From NCBI RefSeq assembly GCF_030247195.1, contig NC_080670.1, positions 30,738,497 to 30,802,496 on the forward strand: a DNA stretch of 64,000 bases, read 5' to 3'. The notes beneath the pieces are model-generated. The model made no database searches and had not been told where the DNA came from. It saw nothing but the letters and a program-made list of their open reading frames with translations. Positions 45,015 to 56,115 of the stretch are shown piece after piece (the first letter of the stretch is position 1; each line of letters opens with the position of its first letter). Made by a program: the position numbers and the translations under genes. Origin of the DNA: Topomyia yanbarensis. Its lineage: Eukaryota > Arthropoda > Insecta > Diptera > Culicidae.

Positions 45015-45605
45015 AAAAGTCATCACTTTTGATCCCTAAAAGTACTACTCCGTAGGGTTCATCTCTATACAAGCGTATAAGCTTAGCCATGTATCGCAAA
45101 ATACAAATGGGTCACATTTTGAATTATGTATAGTTTAAGCGAATCGAGTTGCGGGATGATACTCCTGCAATTCCACTGTAGAACAGTGATCAAATCTGTG
45201 ACCCCGTTCGATGAATTAGCCATCGAAGGATACGATCGCTGCAAGAAGGTGCCATTTGGAAATGTTGAAAGATGTAAATATCAAGTTCACGACATCTGAG
45301 CATTACATCAGTCCAGCACTAGATTGAATCTCTGGCTGAATTATTCAGAAACTTGTTGTTCTATGTGTCCCTGAAAGGGACCTCTTTGTGCAATTTCGAA
45401 TTTCCAAGATCAGGAGGTATTGGCTTCGACTCTATGGCAGCGCTTTCTTGATCTGTTACATTCGGTGACCCCTTAAGGGAATTTCGCCTTAAGCCTTCCT
45501 TGGTCTATGGCGGTGGTCTCTAGCTTTTCAGCAAGAGATTGCACAGTGCGTCTCCCAAGAGAACGCTTCAGTTTCTCCTTGTTCGTACGCGAGACCGAGA
45601 GCTCA
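45015..45605 (-). pseudogene. I-clade LINE fragment across the ORF1/ORF2 junction
   Basis: Minus-strand DNA parallels 7080-7870 of LINE copy 1. Landmarks are CACTTTTTGATCCCTAAAAG (45023), the ORF1-end/ORF2-start junction with GAATTAGCCATCGAAGGATA (45213), and at 45560 the ORF1 words GAGAACGCTTCAGTTTCTCC. About 0.2-0.3 kb of ORF1 is missing. A separate, older insertion than the copies at 3.1 and 48.5 kb. Confidence 0.72.
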
Positions 45606-46800
45606 AGGAAGTTTGTACGAATCTGAATGGACATAGGATTTTATCCAGTCCTTTCTAACTGATCCTGAATGCAATAGCTTGCAATTCAAAAGCATTAGTG
45701 ACTGCAGCAGGGGTTTTTGACACAGCCAACACCCTGGTGTAGTCGATCCACCCATGTCAAACTGGGATCGTTGGCTACGCCATTTCTCTCTACTTTGTGG
45801 TCGGGTGCGTAGACACGATATCTGCTTCAAAATCGTAAGAAACAACATCATCCCAGGTTCCCGGTCTATCGGGTCAAATAAAAACACAAATAAAAGATTA
45901 GCGTGCACTGCAAGAGGTGCGCATTTGACGGCCCGCTTGAAGGCAACAATTTGCTTGAAAACAAATCCCCGGAAAAATGGTCGACAGAAAATAAAAATAG
46001 GCAGTGGAGGGAAAAAGTCGAAGGAGGACGGTCGACTGTTGGTGTTGCTCTTCGTCGTTTTTTGGCACACCGTGAGGGTACGTGTCGCGGGCGATGAAGT
46101 TCGTTTTTTTTACTGGTGCCGGCCATGCTCGTGGCGCAGGCGAAGCGGTGGTGCTCGTCTTTCTGGTAGCCGCCAGGTTACGTTGTACGGTGGCAAGGCA
46201 GCGGGGAACGTTTGGCTGATTACGTGATGGTGAAATTCGTCGCCTCGTGGTTGTCGGCGACGAGAACTCGGGACTGTCAGCACATGGCCAAAGAGACTAA
46301 ACACCCTTTGCCTTAGACAGTGCTCGGGACATTTTATCGCTTTGGTGAGCGAGTGAGCAGGTTGTGTTCAGAGAACGTGACCGGGACGAGGAGCTACGTT
46401 CTGGAGGAGAGACGGAACCGTGCGAAGAGTGAAATCTGGGGAGCGTTGTGTGATTCAAGCAAGTGGCGCGACCGGGAAAAGCCGCCAGCTGAGTGTTTCG
46501 GGGTCGTGTTCGCAGAAGAGGAAGCGGATACAGCTGGTCGAAAGGAAAGTGCACCTGTGTTTCTGGGAGTCAAAGAGAAAGAGGATTGGTATGGAAAGTA
46601 GTGACGTCTGAACCTGCGTGACGACACGGCGATATCAGACTCATGAGGCACCGGTCGGATGATGACCACCTGATCCATCAGCGATGTAGGTAAGTGCACT
46701 TTGCTTTTCTTCTCCCATACATTAAATATAAACGTGAATCGTGAGATTTCTTTCTTGAGATTTGGGTGAGCTAGACCAATTCTGTAACATCATTCACTAA
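45606..46800 (+). promoter_or_regulatory. GC-rich, CpG-containing stretch ending in a strong splice donor; possible promoter and non-coding exon
   Basis: From about 45900 to 46689 base composition becomes much more GC-rich than the surroundings and CpG is frequent, then drops again after GATGTAGGTAAGTGC, a good donor with GT at 46690-46691. Overlapping open frames in several phases reflect the composition, not a conserved protein. It could be a transposon 5' UTR or a first exon of a gene to the right. No TATA box or known motif is convincing. Confidence 0.3.
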
Positions 46801-46804
46801 CAAT

Positions 46805-48020
46805 TTCTCGTAGATTCATTTGGTCAGATCCTAAAACGGTGTTAGCGTGGTTTTCTTTCCGATCACCGGTGTTACCGGCAGATCGTGACTTACATAGTAC
46901 GCGAAATTCTTTCCATAATAAATCCCAATGAGTGGCGTTGGATTCCAACAAAGTTCAACGTAGCGGATGTGGCGAAAAGGCCAGAAAATGAGAATTAGCT
47001 GGTCCAGAAGTCCTGAAACGCACATCGCCGCAAATGGACCCTGAGATGCGACCATGCTTCGTACACCGGACACAGCCATCTGATTGTTTCATAGAGTGAA
47101 CACCCTTCTCGAAATGAGAGCGTTTCCCTCGACCGATAGCTTATGTATGCCGATTCGCTGCAGAACGATGAAAAATAGTTGAGAGAAGTCGTGCTTGTCA
47201 GTGCGCGTCGTTCAACTGGAAGTAGTACATTCGATGTCAGCAGAGTCCTGCAAGATGACTATTCGACACCTCGTAGTGCGGCGTGGATCACCGCTTGAAA
47301 TATATAGCGACAATGACACAAATTTCCAAGGCGCTAATCGAGAGCTCCAAGCGCAGATTGAGTCCGTCAATCAGTCCGCCGCTAGCTGAAATATTAAATG
47401 TCAACACTAAATGGTTGTTAAATCCGCCATATGCCCCGAATATGGGAGGCTCGTGGGAGCGACTTGTCCGTTCAGTGAAGATAGCCTTTGTAACCATTAG
47501 TACCTGTAAGAGCCGGAGGAAGGAAACCTTTGCTATCATAATAACGGAGGCAGAAAGAGTAGTCAGTTCACGTCCGTTGCCTTTCATCTCCTTAGAAGCA
47601 GACGATAAAGAAAAACTAACTCCGAACCACTTGCTACTGCTGAATTCAAATAGAGTGATTCAATGGGAGCAAGATCTTATCAAACCGACGGAAGCATTGA
47701 GCACTAATTGGAAGCTTACTAGACATATGGTTGATCAATTTTTGCGGCGTTGGGTAAAGGAATCCCACGATCGCTAGGCGTACAAAGTGGTTCGAGAACA
47801 CTAAGACACCAGAACCAGGTGACTTAGTGGTTATCATCGGGCAGGCAGCTCGAAACAGATGGATCCATGACCGAATTCTATCGATCATCCGATGTAGGGA
47901 TGCCAAACCATGTTGAAAACTGCAACAGGAGTACTACGACGGCCAGTTACTAAATTTGCTGTCCTAGAGGTTCCTAAAGACGATAACACCGGTACAGCGG
48001 CTTATACGGATCAGTATTAT
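46805..48020 (+). pseudogene. BEL/Pao LTR retrotransposon, RNase H to integrase end
   Basis: Pieces in order on the plus strand: the RNase H end FIWSDPKTVLAWF and EWRWIPTKFNVADVA (46815-46980); integrase SPLEIYSDNDTNFQGANREL (about 47290-47350) with catalytic Asp; PPYAPNMGGSWERLVRSVK (about 47420-47480) with catalytic Glu; LTPNHLLLL; and the final RRPVTKFAVLEV (about 47938-47975). This order and wording are specific to BEL/Pao pol. Frameshifts near 46860 and 47370, a stop after RWVKESHDR (47777), and the missing gag, protease and RT make it a relic. Confidence 0.88.
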
Positions 48021-48031
48021 GGGTTGGGGTA

Positions 48032-48065
48032 TGTTGGGGCAGATTGTCTCCAAGCTGCTCAGATC
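48032..48065 (+). repeat. possible start of the BEL 3' LTR
   Basis: TGTTGGGGCAGATTG follows a G-rich stretch (GGGTTGGGG) soon after the pol end, as expected for polypurine tract then LTR. A TAGGGTTGCCA element interrupts it at 48066. The other LTR is not in the window, so this is tentative. Confidence 0.35.
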
Positions 48066-48514
48066 TAGGGTTGCCACCTCCGGTGAGGCTTTCACCCGGA
48101 GAATTTTGCTGACCTGGAATACTTTTATAGAAACACGGGTATAAATTGAAATCACGCCTACCTGCTGAGTTTAAATGAGACAAGAATAAACTTTTTCATT
48201 CTCTTAGTAACTCGTCGAGGTATCAATTGCCAAAATAGATTCACCAGCACCGTTTAGTGCTTTGTTTTGGCACGGTATAATGCTCACCACCACTGTTCTG
48301 AACTTTTCTCATTTTGTTGATTTAGATAGGTGTGGAATTTCACTTCCCTGGCTCACGAATAAAACCAATGAGCACCGGCCACTCTCGCTGTGGGGGATAA
48401 GCCGAACAAAGATTGTCCTCCGCCACAGCTAACAGGAGAAGTAGAACGGATTAGGTAGGAAATTGGTTACTCGTCATCGAAGTCGCTCGGGAGGCTCCAA
48501 CAAAGGAGCAAAGC

Positions 48515-48849
48515 CCAGTCTCTACGCATCGCTCGATCGAGATAGAAGTGTTTTGTTTTCGGTCTGTTGGAAAAAAAAAACAGTGCAGTAATCCGCGTTC
48601 AAGGTTATTTTGCCATTCTCTGCCTCTTCGAGGTTTGGACTTTTATTTTCTTTTGTGCGTGTGTTAACCGTTAGGCCACATTCCTCAACCTTTTGTTCGT
48701 AAAGCGAGGATTGAACAATAACCAGCTATTTAAGCTGGACTGGTGCGTCGTGGGAAACGAGTATACAGATAAGTGAAATCTACCTTTTTGATACATTTAC
48801 GGCTTTTTCCCGTCTGCGCGGGTGCTGACCCCGTGCGTTGACGGTGTCG
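48515..48849 (+). promoter_or_regulatory. 5' UTR / internal promoter region of LINE copy 2
   Basis: It starts CCAGTCTCTACGCATCGCTC, just inside the target duplication. The CCAGTCT at the very first bases resembles an initiator, as in other LINEs with internal promoters. The region is not coding. The function is inferred from position. Confidence 0.45.
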
Positions 48850-50163
48850 ATGGCTTCCTCCCCGGATGGCCAAATGGAGATCGAGTCGACTCCTAAGGCT
48901 CTCCCCCGACCCAAACGATATCCAGAGCTCTCGACCGGTCCCTTTGTGGTCTTCTTTCGGCCCAAAACAAAATCGCTGAATCTATTACAGATTTCAAAAG
49001 ACCTAACGGAACGGTTCTCGGCTGTGATCGAAATAAAAAAGGTCCGCTCAGACAGGCTGAGGGTCGTGCTGACTAACTCAAAGCAGGCAAACGATATTGC
49101 TTGCTGCGAGCACTTTACGAAGGACTATCACGTGTATATTCCAGCTGTGAAAGTACAGTCTGAAGGCGTTGTCACCGATGACAGTTTGACATGCGAGGAT
49201 CTGCTGCAGTACGGGGTTGGCCGTTTCAGAGACCGCTTACTTCAGCCAGTGAAAATACTCGAGTGCAAGTGTTTGCACTCAGTAGTAGTTGCGGGGGATG
49301 GTTCAAAAACGTACCCCCAATCAAACTCTTATCGGTTGACCTTCGCTGGTACCGCTTTGCCAAATTACGTCCTCTTGCACAAGGTTCGTCTGCCTGTGCG
49401 TCTGTTTGTGCCGCGGGTCATGAATTGCACAAAGTGTAAACAACTGGGTCACACAGCCACCCATTGTAGCAATAAGGCCCGCTGTGGAGAATGCGGGGAG
49501 AATCATCTAGATGATTCGTGCAGCAAGCAAGCCGAAAAGTGTCCTTACTGTGCGGAGAGTCTGCATGATATCTCGGCATGTCCCGCGTACAAACTACGTG
49601 GGGATAAACTGAAACGTTCCCTTGCGGGAAGATCCAAACATTCTTTCGCAGAAATGTTAAAGAATGCTACGTTACCATCCTCAGCAAACATCTATACTCA
49701 CTTGCCTCCTGACGAGGGCGAGGTTGGTAACCCACAAGAGGGAACATCTACTAGGGTGCCTAGAATTTATAGGAAGAGGAGGAACATTTCCTCTCGTAAA
49801 GTTCCTTGTAAAGGCCAGAAGGTGTCCCTTGACGGGGCTCCGAAAGTGACATGTATTAAAAGTGTTGCAACCAAACCGAAGCAATTAGCTCCTGGTCTCG
49901 GAGGATTAAGCTCAGAGACGGAGTTCCCAGCACTTCCAGGAACATCAAAAATCCCAAGTGTTCCTTTGTTTCAGTTCGAGAGTAATCACAGCACTGGAAT
50001 TATAAAACTCTCGGACATAGTGGACTGGATAATAAAAACTTTCAATATTACTGATCCTATTAAAAGTCTTATGTTAGCTTTTCTCCCTACAGTAAGAACA
50101 TTTTTGAAGCAGTTGACTGCTAAATGGCCCCTCCTTTCAGCGATTGTATCCTTCGATGGCTAA
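48850..50163 (+). CDS. ORF1 gag-like RNA-binding protein of the LINE, intact
   Basis: 437 residues from ATG 48850 to TAA 50161-50163. The earlier in-frame TTG at 48838 is not needed, because the ATG has a good context and MASSPDGQMEIES begins a typical acidic gag start. The N-terminal half has an RRM-like alternation (GPFVVFFRPK, IEIKKVRSDRLRVVLTN). Then come three zinc knuckles at about residues 192-247: CTKCKQLGHTATHC, CGECGENHLDDSC, CPYCAESLHDISAC. The tail is basic and Ser/Pro-rich, ending in a hydrophobic C-terminal segment. The protein coats LINE RNA and helps form the RNP. The stop overlaps the ORF2 ATG in ATGGCTAA. No stop or frameshift is present. Confidence 0.93.
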   Translation: MASSPDGQMEIESTPKALPRPKRYPELSTGPFVVFFRPKTKSLNLLQISKDLTERFSAVIEIKKVRSDRLRVVLTNSKQANDIACCEHFTKDYHVYIPAVKVQSEGVVTDDSLTCEDLLQYGVGRFRDRLLQPVKILECKCLHSVVVAGDGSKTYPQSNSYRLTFAGTALPNYVLLHKVRLPVRLFVPRVMNCTKCKQLGHTATHCSNKARCGECGENHLDDSCSKQAEKCPYCAESLHDISACPAYKLRGDKLKRSLAGRSKHSFAEMLKNATLPSSANIYTHLPPDEGEVGNPQEGTSTRVPRIYRKRRNISSRKVPCKGQKVSLDGAPKVTCIKSVATKPKQLAPGLGGLSSETEFPALPGTSKIPSVPLFQFESNHSTGIIKLSDIVDWIIKTFNITDPIKSLMLAFLPTVRTFLKQLTAKWPLLSAIVSFDG

Positions 50164-53100
50164 CTCATCGAACGAGGTCACGGATTTGATCACTGTTCTA
50201 CAGTGGAATTGCAGAAGTATCATCCCGAAAATCGATTCCTTCAAAATTTTAATAAATAATTTGAGTTGCGATGCATTTGCATTATGTGAAACTTGGTTAA
50301 CTTCCGACATAGATCTCAACTTCCACGACTTTAATATTATTCGCCTGGATCGAGACACCCCCTATGGAGGAGTGCTTTTGGGGATCAAAAAGCGCTATTC
50401 CTTCTACAGAATTAACCTTCCCTCGATAACAGGTATTGAAGTTGTCGCTTGTCAAGTAACAACCAAAGGCAAAGATCTTTGCATAGCTTCCATATATATT
50501 CCCCCCAACACCGCGATTGGGCATCGCCGGCTACATGACATCATAGAATCCCTGCCTGCACCGCGACTAGTTTTAGGCGACTTTAACTCTCACGGTACGG
50601 AATGGGGTTGCCTTTATGATGATAATCGTTCCTCTTTAATTCACAATATTTGCGACAACTTCAACATGACAATTCTAAACACGGGTGAAATGACACGGAT
50701 TCCTCCCCCACCAGCGCGCCCAAGCGCATTAGATTTATCCCTTTGCTCGACCTCGCTAAAGTTAGAATGCGCGTGGAAGGTAATCCCTGATCCCCACGGT
50801 AGCGACCATCTGCCGATCATAGTCTCAATCAATAACGGCTCAAGGCCATTAAAAACAATCAATATTTCGTATGACCTCACACGAAATATCGATTGGAAGA
50901 GCTATGCTGCCGCGATATCCGACAACATCGAATCTACTCAAGAACTTCCTCCGGAGGAAGAGTACAGCTTTTTGGCTGGCTTGATTCTCGACAGCGCGAA
51001 TCAAGCTCAGACTAAGCCAGTATCCGGCGCGAACATACAAAAACGCTCTCCTAATCCGTGGTGGGACAAAGAGTGCTCAGACGTGTACGCGGAGAAGGCC
51101 GCCGCGTATAAGACCTTCCGGGACGACGGGTTACCCGCTAGCTATCGACAATATGCGACATTAGAAACGCGAATGAAGAGTTTGATGAAAGCCAAGAAAC
51201 GTATTTACTGGCGCCGGTTCGTTGACGGACTAACGAGAGAAACATCGATGAGCACTCTTTGGGGCACGGCCCGGCGTTTGCGAAACCGAAACAGTACTAA
51301 CGAGAGTGCAGAATATTCAAACCGTTGGATATTCGATTTCGCCAAGAAGGTTTGTCCGGATTCCGCCCCGGCACAGAAGATTTACCGCGCCGCGTCTCCT
51401 CACGATAGCGCGAACGAAACACCTTTTTCGATGGTGGAGTTCTCACTTGCTCTCTTGTCGTGTAACAATAAAGCTCCGGGGCCAGACAGAATCAAATTCA
51501 ACTTGTTGAAGAATCTGCCAGACTCTGCCAAGAGACGCTTGTTAAACTTATTTAATAAGTTTCTCGAGGCTAACATTGCCCCACTCGATTGGAGACAAGT
51601 GAAGGTCATCGCCATCCAAAAACCAGGAAAACCAGCCTCCGACCACAATTCGTACCGTCCGATCGCAATGCTATCCTGTATCCGGAAGTTGTTCGAGAAA
51701 ATGATCCTATCCCGCCTCGACAATTGGGTCGAAGCAAATGGCTTACTGTCAGATACACAATTTGGCTTTCGCAAAGGCAAAGGGACGAACGATTGTCTTG
51801 CGTTGCTCTCAACTGAAATTCAAATGGCCTATGCTAGCAAAGAGCAGATGGCATCAGTGTTCCTAGATATTAAGGGGGCTTTTGATTCAGTTTCGATCAA
51901 CATTCTTTCAGAGAAGCTGCACCAGCATGGTCTTTCAGCGACTTTAAACAACTTTTTACTAAACTTGTTGTCGGAAAAGCACATGCATTTTTCGCATGGT
52001 GACTTATCGACATCACGATTTAGCTACATGGGCCTTCCCCAGGGCTCATGTCTAAGCCCCCTGTTATACAATTTCTACGTCAACGACATTGATGAATGTC
52101 TTGACAATTCCTGCACGTTAAGGCAACTTGCAGACGATGGCGTGGTGTCTGTTACGGGACCCAAAGCTGTCGTTCTACAAGGACCATTACAGAATACCTT
52201 GGACAATTTGTCTGCTTGGGCTATTAAGCTGGGTATCGAATTCTCCACGGAGAAAACTGAGCTAGTTGTATTTTCAAGGAAGCGTGAACCAGCACAACTA
52301 CAGCTCCTATTAATGGGTCAAACTATCGCTCAGGTCTTCACAGTAAAATATCTAGGGGTCTGATTCGACTCGAAAGGTACTTGGGGATGCCATATTCGGT
52401 ATCTGAAACAGAAATGCCAGCAAAGGATCAACTTTCTTCGTACAATAACCGGAACATGGTGGGGTGCCCACCCAGGAGACCTAATTAGGTTGTATCAAAC
52501 AACGATACTGTCGGTAATGGAATACGGATGCTTCTGCTTTCGCTCTGCCGCGAACATACATTTCATCAAACTCGAAAGAATTCAGTATCGTTGTTTGCGT
52601 ATCGCCTTAGGGTGCATGCAGTCGACCCATACGATGAGTCTCGAAGTGCTGTCGGGCGTTCTCCCGTTGAAAAATCGATTTTGGGAACTCTCATATCGAT
52701 TGCTCATTCGATGCGATATCTTGAACCCGGTCGTGATTGAAAATTTCGAAAGGCTTGTTGAGCTCAATTCTCAGACCCGTTTCATGTCCCTGTACTTTGA
52801 CTACATGGCGCAGAATATTAACCCTTCTTCTTACAATCCCAACCGTGTGCATTTCATAAATACTTCTGAATCTACTGTTTTCTTCGACACATCCATGAAA
52901 GATGAGATTATTGGAATTCCGGACCATATACGCCCACAAGTGGTTCCAAATATTTTTTATAATAAATTCCGAGAAGTCGACTGTTCTAAGATGTTTTATA
53001 CTGACGGATCAAACCTCGAAGGGTCCACTGGCTTCGGTATTTTCAATCAAAAGTTCACCGCCTCCTACAAACTCAGTGACCCTGCTTCAGTTTACGCCGC

Positions 53101-53842
53101 AGAACTAGCTGCTATTCAGTATACCCTTGGAGTCATTGACACATTACCCGCAGACCATTACTTCATCGTCTCGGATAGTCTGAGTTCTATTGACGCTATT
53201 CGCTCGATGAAACATGGAAAGCATTCCTCGTATTTTTTGGGGAAAATACGGGAGCTACTGAGTGCTTTATCTGACAAATCTTTCCAGATTACCTTGGTGT
53301 GGGTCCCTTCTCATTGCTCCATTCCGGGCAATGAGAAGGCGGACTCCTTAGCTAAGGTGGGTGCCATTGAAGGTGACGTTTTTGAAAGACCAATTTGCTT
53401 CCACGAATTTTTCAGTATTACTCATCAGAGAACTCTCGAAAGTTGGCAAACCTCGTGGAGCAATGGGGAGCTAGGAAGGTGGCTACATTCGATAGTCCCT
53501 AAGGCATCGACGAAACCTTGGTTCAAGGGGATGGATGTGGGTCGTGACTTCATTCGTGTGATGTCCCGACTCATGGCGAACCATTACACGCTGGATGCAC
53601 ATCTCCGACGTATTGGGCTCGTGGAGAGTGGTATCTGCGCTTGTGGCGACGGTTATCACGATATAGAGCACATAGTCTGGGCGTGCACCGAGTACAGTTC
53701 CGCCAGGTCTCGGTTTATGGACACCCTCCGGGCCCGAGGAAGACCACCCAACGTCCCGGTTCGAGATGTGTTGGCAAGCCGCGATGTCCTCTATATGTCC
53801 CTTATATACACCTTCATAAAAACCATCAATATCCAACTTTAA
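50156..53842 (+). pseudogene. ORF2 of LINE copy 2: endonuclease, reverse transcriptase, RNase H; one nonsense codon
   Basis: 1229 codons from ATG 50156 to TAA 53840-53842. Endonuclease (1-220): LQWNCRSI, CETWL, LGDFNSHGTEWG, SALDLSLCS, GSDHLPI. RT (about 400-720): FLDIKGAFDSV, MGLPQGSCLSPLL, RQLADDG with Leu before ADD. RNase H (about 945-1075): TDGS, AAELAAIQ, SDSLSS, NEKADSLAK. The C-terminal zinc-like CACGDGYHDIEH is near 1160. The only break is TGA at 52361-52363, where copy 1 has TGG (Trp, GVWFDS); all else is open. It would nick target DNA and copy its own RNA. As it stands the product is cut after the RT palm and lacks RNase H. Confidence 0.93.
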
Positions 53843-54699
53843 CTGCCCCTTTTTCCTTATCATTCTCAGAAACCCTCTCTTCCACCTGTACCATACACCC
53901 ACGATGGTTTGATGCGACTCCAAGGCGACACAAAACATCCCTGTCGAATGAGCCAACAAACACGGGACCTAAAGCACGAACATCACACGCACAATTCGAA
54001 ATGTAGCCGATCAACATCTGAGCCGCACTACGAAATCGTCTGGAGAAACCCCTGCCATCTCGAGAACGACCACCCGGCGTCCCAGTACATGATTCTTCCT
54101 GATGAAGACCACCCTGATTCTGTAATCCATCCGTTGATCTCCCGAAGTCTGAAACTGAAACAATGTTCTCCCCCTGCCATGTTTGTCCACCCTACTTCCC
54201 CTGACTCTTATACACAGAAGTAACACCCCTTCCCCCCCCCCCCAAATATCTTCATGAAGCATTTAGCTCTTCTTGCCTTTTCTAGTTTTAACTATTATAT
54301 TATATGATCTCGTTTAAAATGCCCAACTCTACTACCACATAAAATAACTCTAATTAATGTCTCCGAATCTTTACAAAATTTAATCACGCCCTCTAATTAT
54401 TTCTACTTTTAAGATAGTCGTAAAAATTTTCCCCCTTAGTTAAACATTATTTGCTCCAATAATCTCATTGCTAAAAATGTCAAACCATATTGCCATAAAA
54501 ACTAAATGACCCCTCTAATCTTACGAAAATTATACTACCCCCTTGTGTATATGTATAGCTATAAATTAGCCTTAGTTTAATTTCAAAAATCAATATGTAA
54601 GCCCCTAGTTTTAAGTAATTTAAAATGTGAAACAAAACAAAATTGGCACCTTTAAGCTAACGCAAACCTGCCTTATCAAATAAACGAATTGAAAAAAAA
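53843..54699 (+). terminator. 3' UTR and poly(A) end of LINE copy 2
   Basis: 857 bp ending CAAATAAACGAATTGAAAAA; the signal AATAAA at 54683-54688 lies shortly before the A-run. Equivalent regions at 3147-3957 and about 62915-63764 align, each with a long C run on the coding strand. Confidence 0.8.
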
Positions 54700-55097
54700 G
54701 GAGCAAAGCTTTTCTCCCTAGCCAGCAGCTAAGGATAGGGTGACCATACGTCCTGGTTTCCCCGGACATGTCCTGGTTTTGCATTGACTGTCCTGGTGTC
54801 CTGGGAAATCGAGGAAAATACTTGATTTGTCCTGGTTTTTCTTCTGGAAGCCTAATATGTTTCTATTTATTCAGTCTTCGCTTTTCACTACGCTCCAGAT
54901 CGCAGTTACGACCGACCGCAACCATAACTGTAACGTATACTCGCATCCTCCATCGGAATGCGACAAACAAAACTTAATACAGTCGAATCTCTCCATTGTA
55001 CCTTCCGAAGGTTTTTTTTAACCCTTGTGAAGGCAAGCTAAAATCCTAACATTAAAGGGCAAGCCGGGCCTCTAAGGCCCGTCTAAATTCAAGCTCC

Positions 55098-55815
55098 TTT
55101 TTTGCCGTTCTCATATAGAAAGGTTATGCAATCGGTCGAAATTTCGACTTTTTAACCGAGACCCGCAGGGCCAAATCTCTTATACCATTCGACTCAGTTC
55201 ATCGAGATCGTAAAATGTCTGTATGTGTGTGTATGTATGTATGTATGTATGGATGTATGTATGTGGCAAACAATCTCACCGATTTTTCTCTGAGGTAGCT
55301 GGACCGATTTGTACAAATTTAGTCTCAAATGAAAGGTGCAGCCTTCCCATCGGTCGCTATTGATTTTTTTTTATTGATCCGACTTTTGGTTCTGGAGTTA
55401 GGTGTTGAAGAGTACAATCACACAGCAAATTTCCATAGAAACTGATACCACCATGATGTCCAAATGATGCAATATATATTAAAATATGTGCAACATTACT
55501 TGGCTTTGCATGTCTAGATCATTAATGACCCACCGAGGGTACTTCGACCACATTGGCCAGCTATGGCGGTTTTTGATGCCCCGGGGGAACTTACCAAGTT
55601 CCTAAGATAAAGTCATACCTATCTCTCAGCGAATTCTTTTCCGATTTTTACAAACTTGGTTTCAAATGAAAGGTACAGCATTCCCATTGGCTGCTGTTGA
55701 ATTTCTAATTGATCCGACTTCCGGTTCCGGAATTACAGGATGATGAGTACGAACACGCAGTAAATCCCGATTTCAGCGTATAAGGCGATGAATGTAAAAA
55801 GCTCAATTTTTTTTC
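55098..55815 (+). repeat. microsatellite-bearing repeat, copy D (inside the piggyBac remnant)
   Basis: TTTTGCCGTTCTCATATAGA, a GAGACCCGCAGGGCCAAAT box, a TATG array (55220-55262), then the usual CCGATTT..CAAA..GAAAGGT blocks and GACTTCCGGTTCCGGAATTA. The right end is truncated at the transposase remnant. Confidence 0.8.
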
Positions 55816-55839
55816 CAAAAGGGTAGTACTCGGAAGATC

Positions 55840-56115
55840 ACGTCGACTGTCGATTGGTTCTAAGCTCCATTTCGTTTGAACACGACCAATAAATGTTTCT
55901 GGGTTGCTATCAATTTCTTCTGATGCATAACCGGAGTACATATTCATATTTTTCTACATCAGATTCATCATCGGAAGCAATATCATTCACATCTTCTTCC
56001 TCGCTTTGCAAATCAGTTTCGGAATCGTCTGCTGTTGAATTTGCTCGAATTTCTTCCATTACTTCAGATTCTTTGAGACGATTGAAAACATGGGCATATC
56101 GTCTTATAGCCATTT
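55840..56115 (-). pseudogene. piggyBac transposase N-terminal remnant
   Basis: Minus-strand ORF from 56113: an acidic region (TADDSETDLQSEEEDVNDIA, ASDDESD), as at the N-terminus of piggyBac transposases. After a frameshift near 55930 comes ETFIGRVQTKWSLEPIDSRR, which fits the family pattern of Gly..Thr-Lys-Trp..Pro just ahead of the conserved domain. It stops there; the DDD core is missing. Membership is supported mainly by the flanking TTAA ends. Confidence 0.6.

Larger units (their letters stand above)
48515..54699 (+). mobile_element. near-full-length I/LOA-clade LINE with 10-bp target duplication (copy 2)
   Basis: 6.2 kb flanked by GGAGCAAAGC at 48505-48514 and again at 54700-54709, directly after an A8 tail. 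Structure: 5' UTR (48515-48849), ORF1 (48850-50163), ORF2 (50156-53842 with one nonsense codon), and 3' UTR (53843-54699) with a C13 run at 54230 and AATAAA at 54683. Only one disabling change is obvious, so the insertion is young. Family placement rests on endonuclease, RT and RNase H in ORF2 plus a three-knuckle ORF1. Confidence 0.93.

Noticed and set aside
45603..46699. Several overlapping 60-157-codon frames on both strands
   Set aside because: Produced by the GC-rich composition; none shows a protein family pattern.
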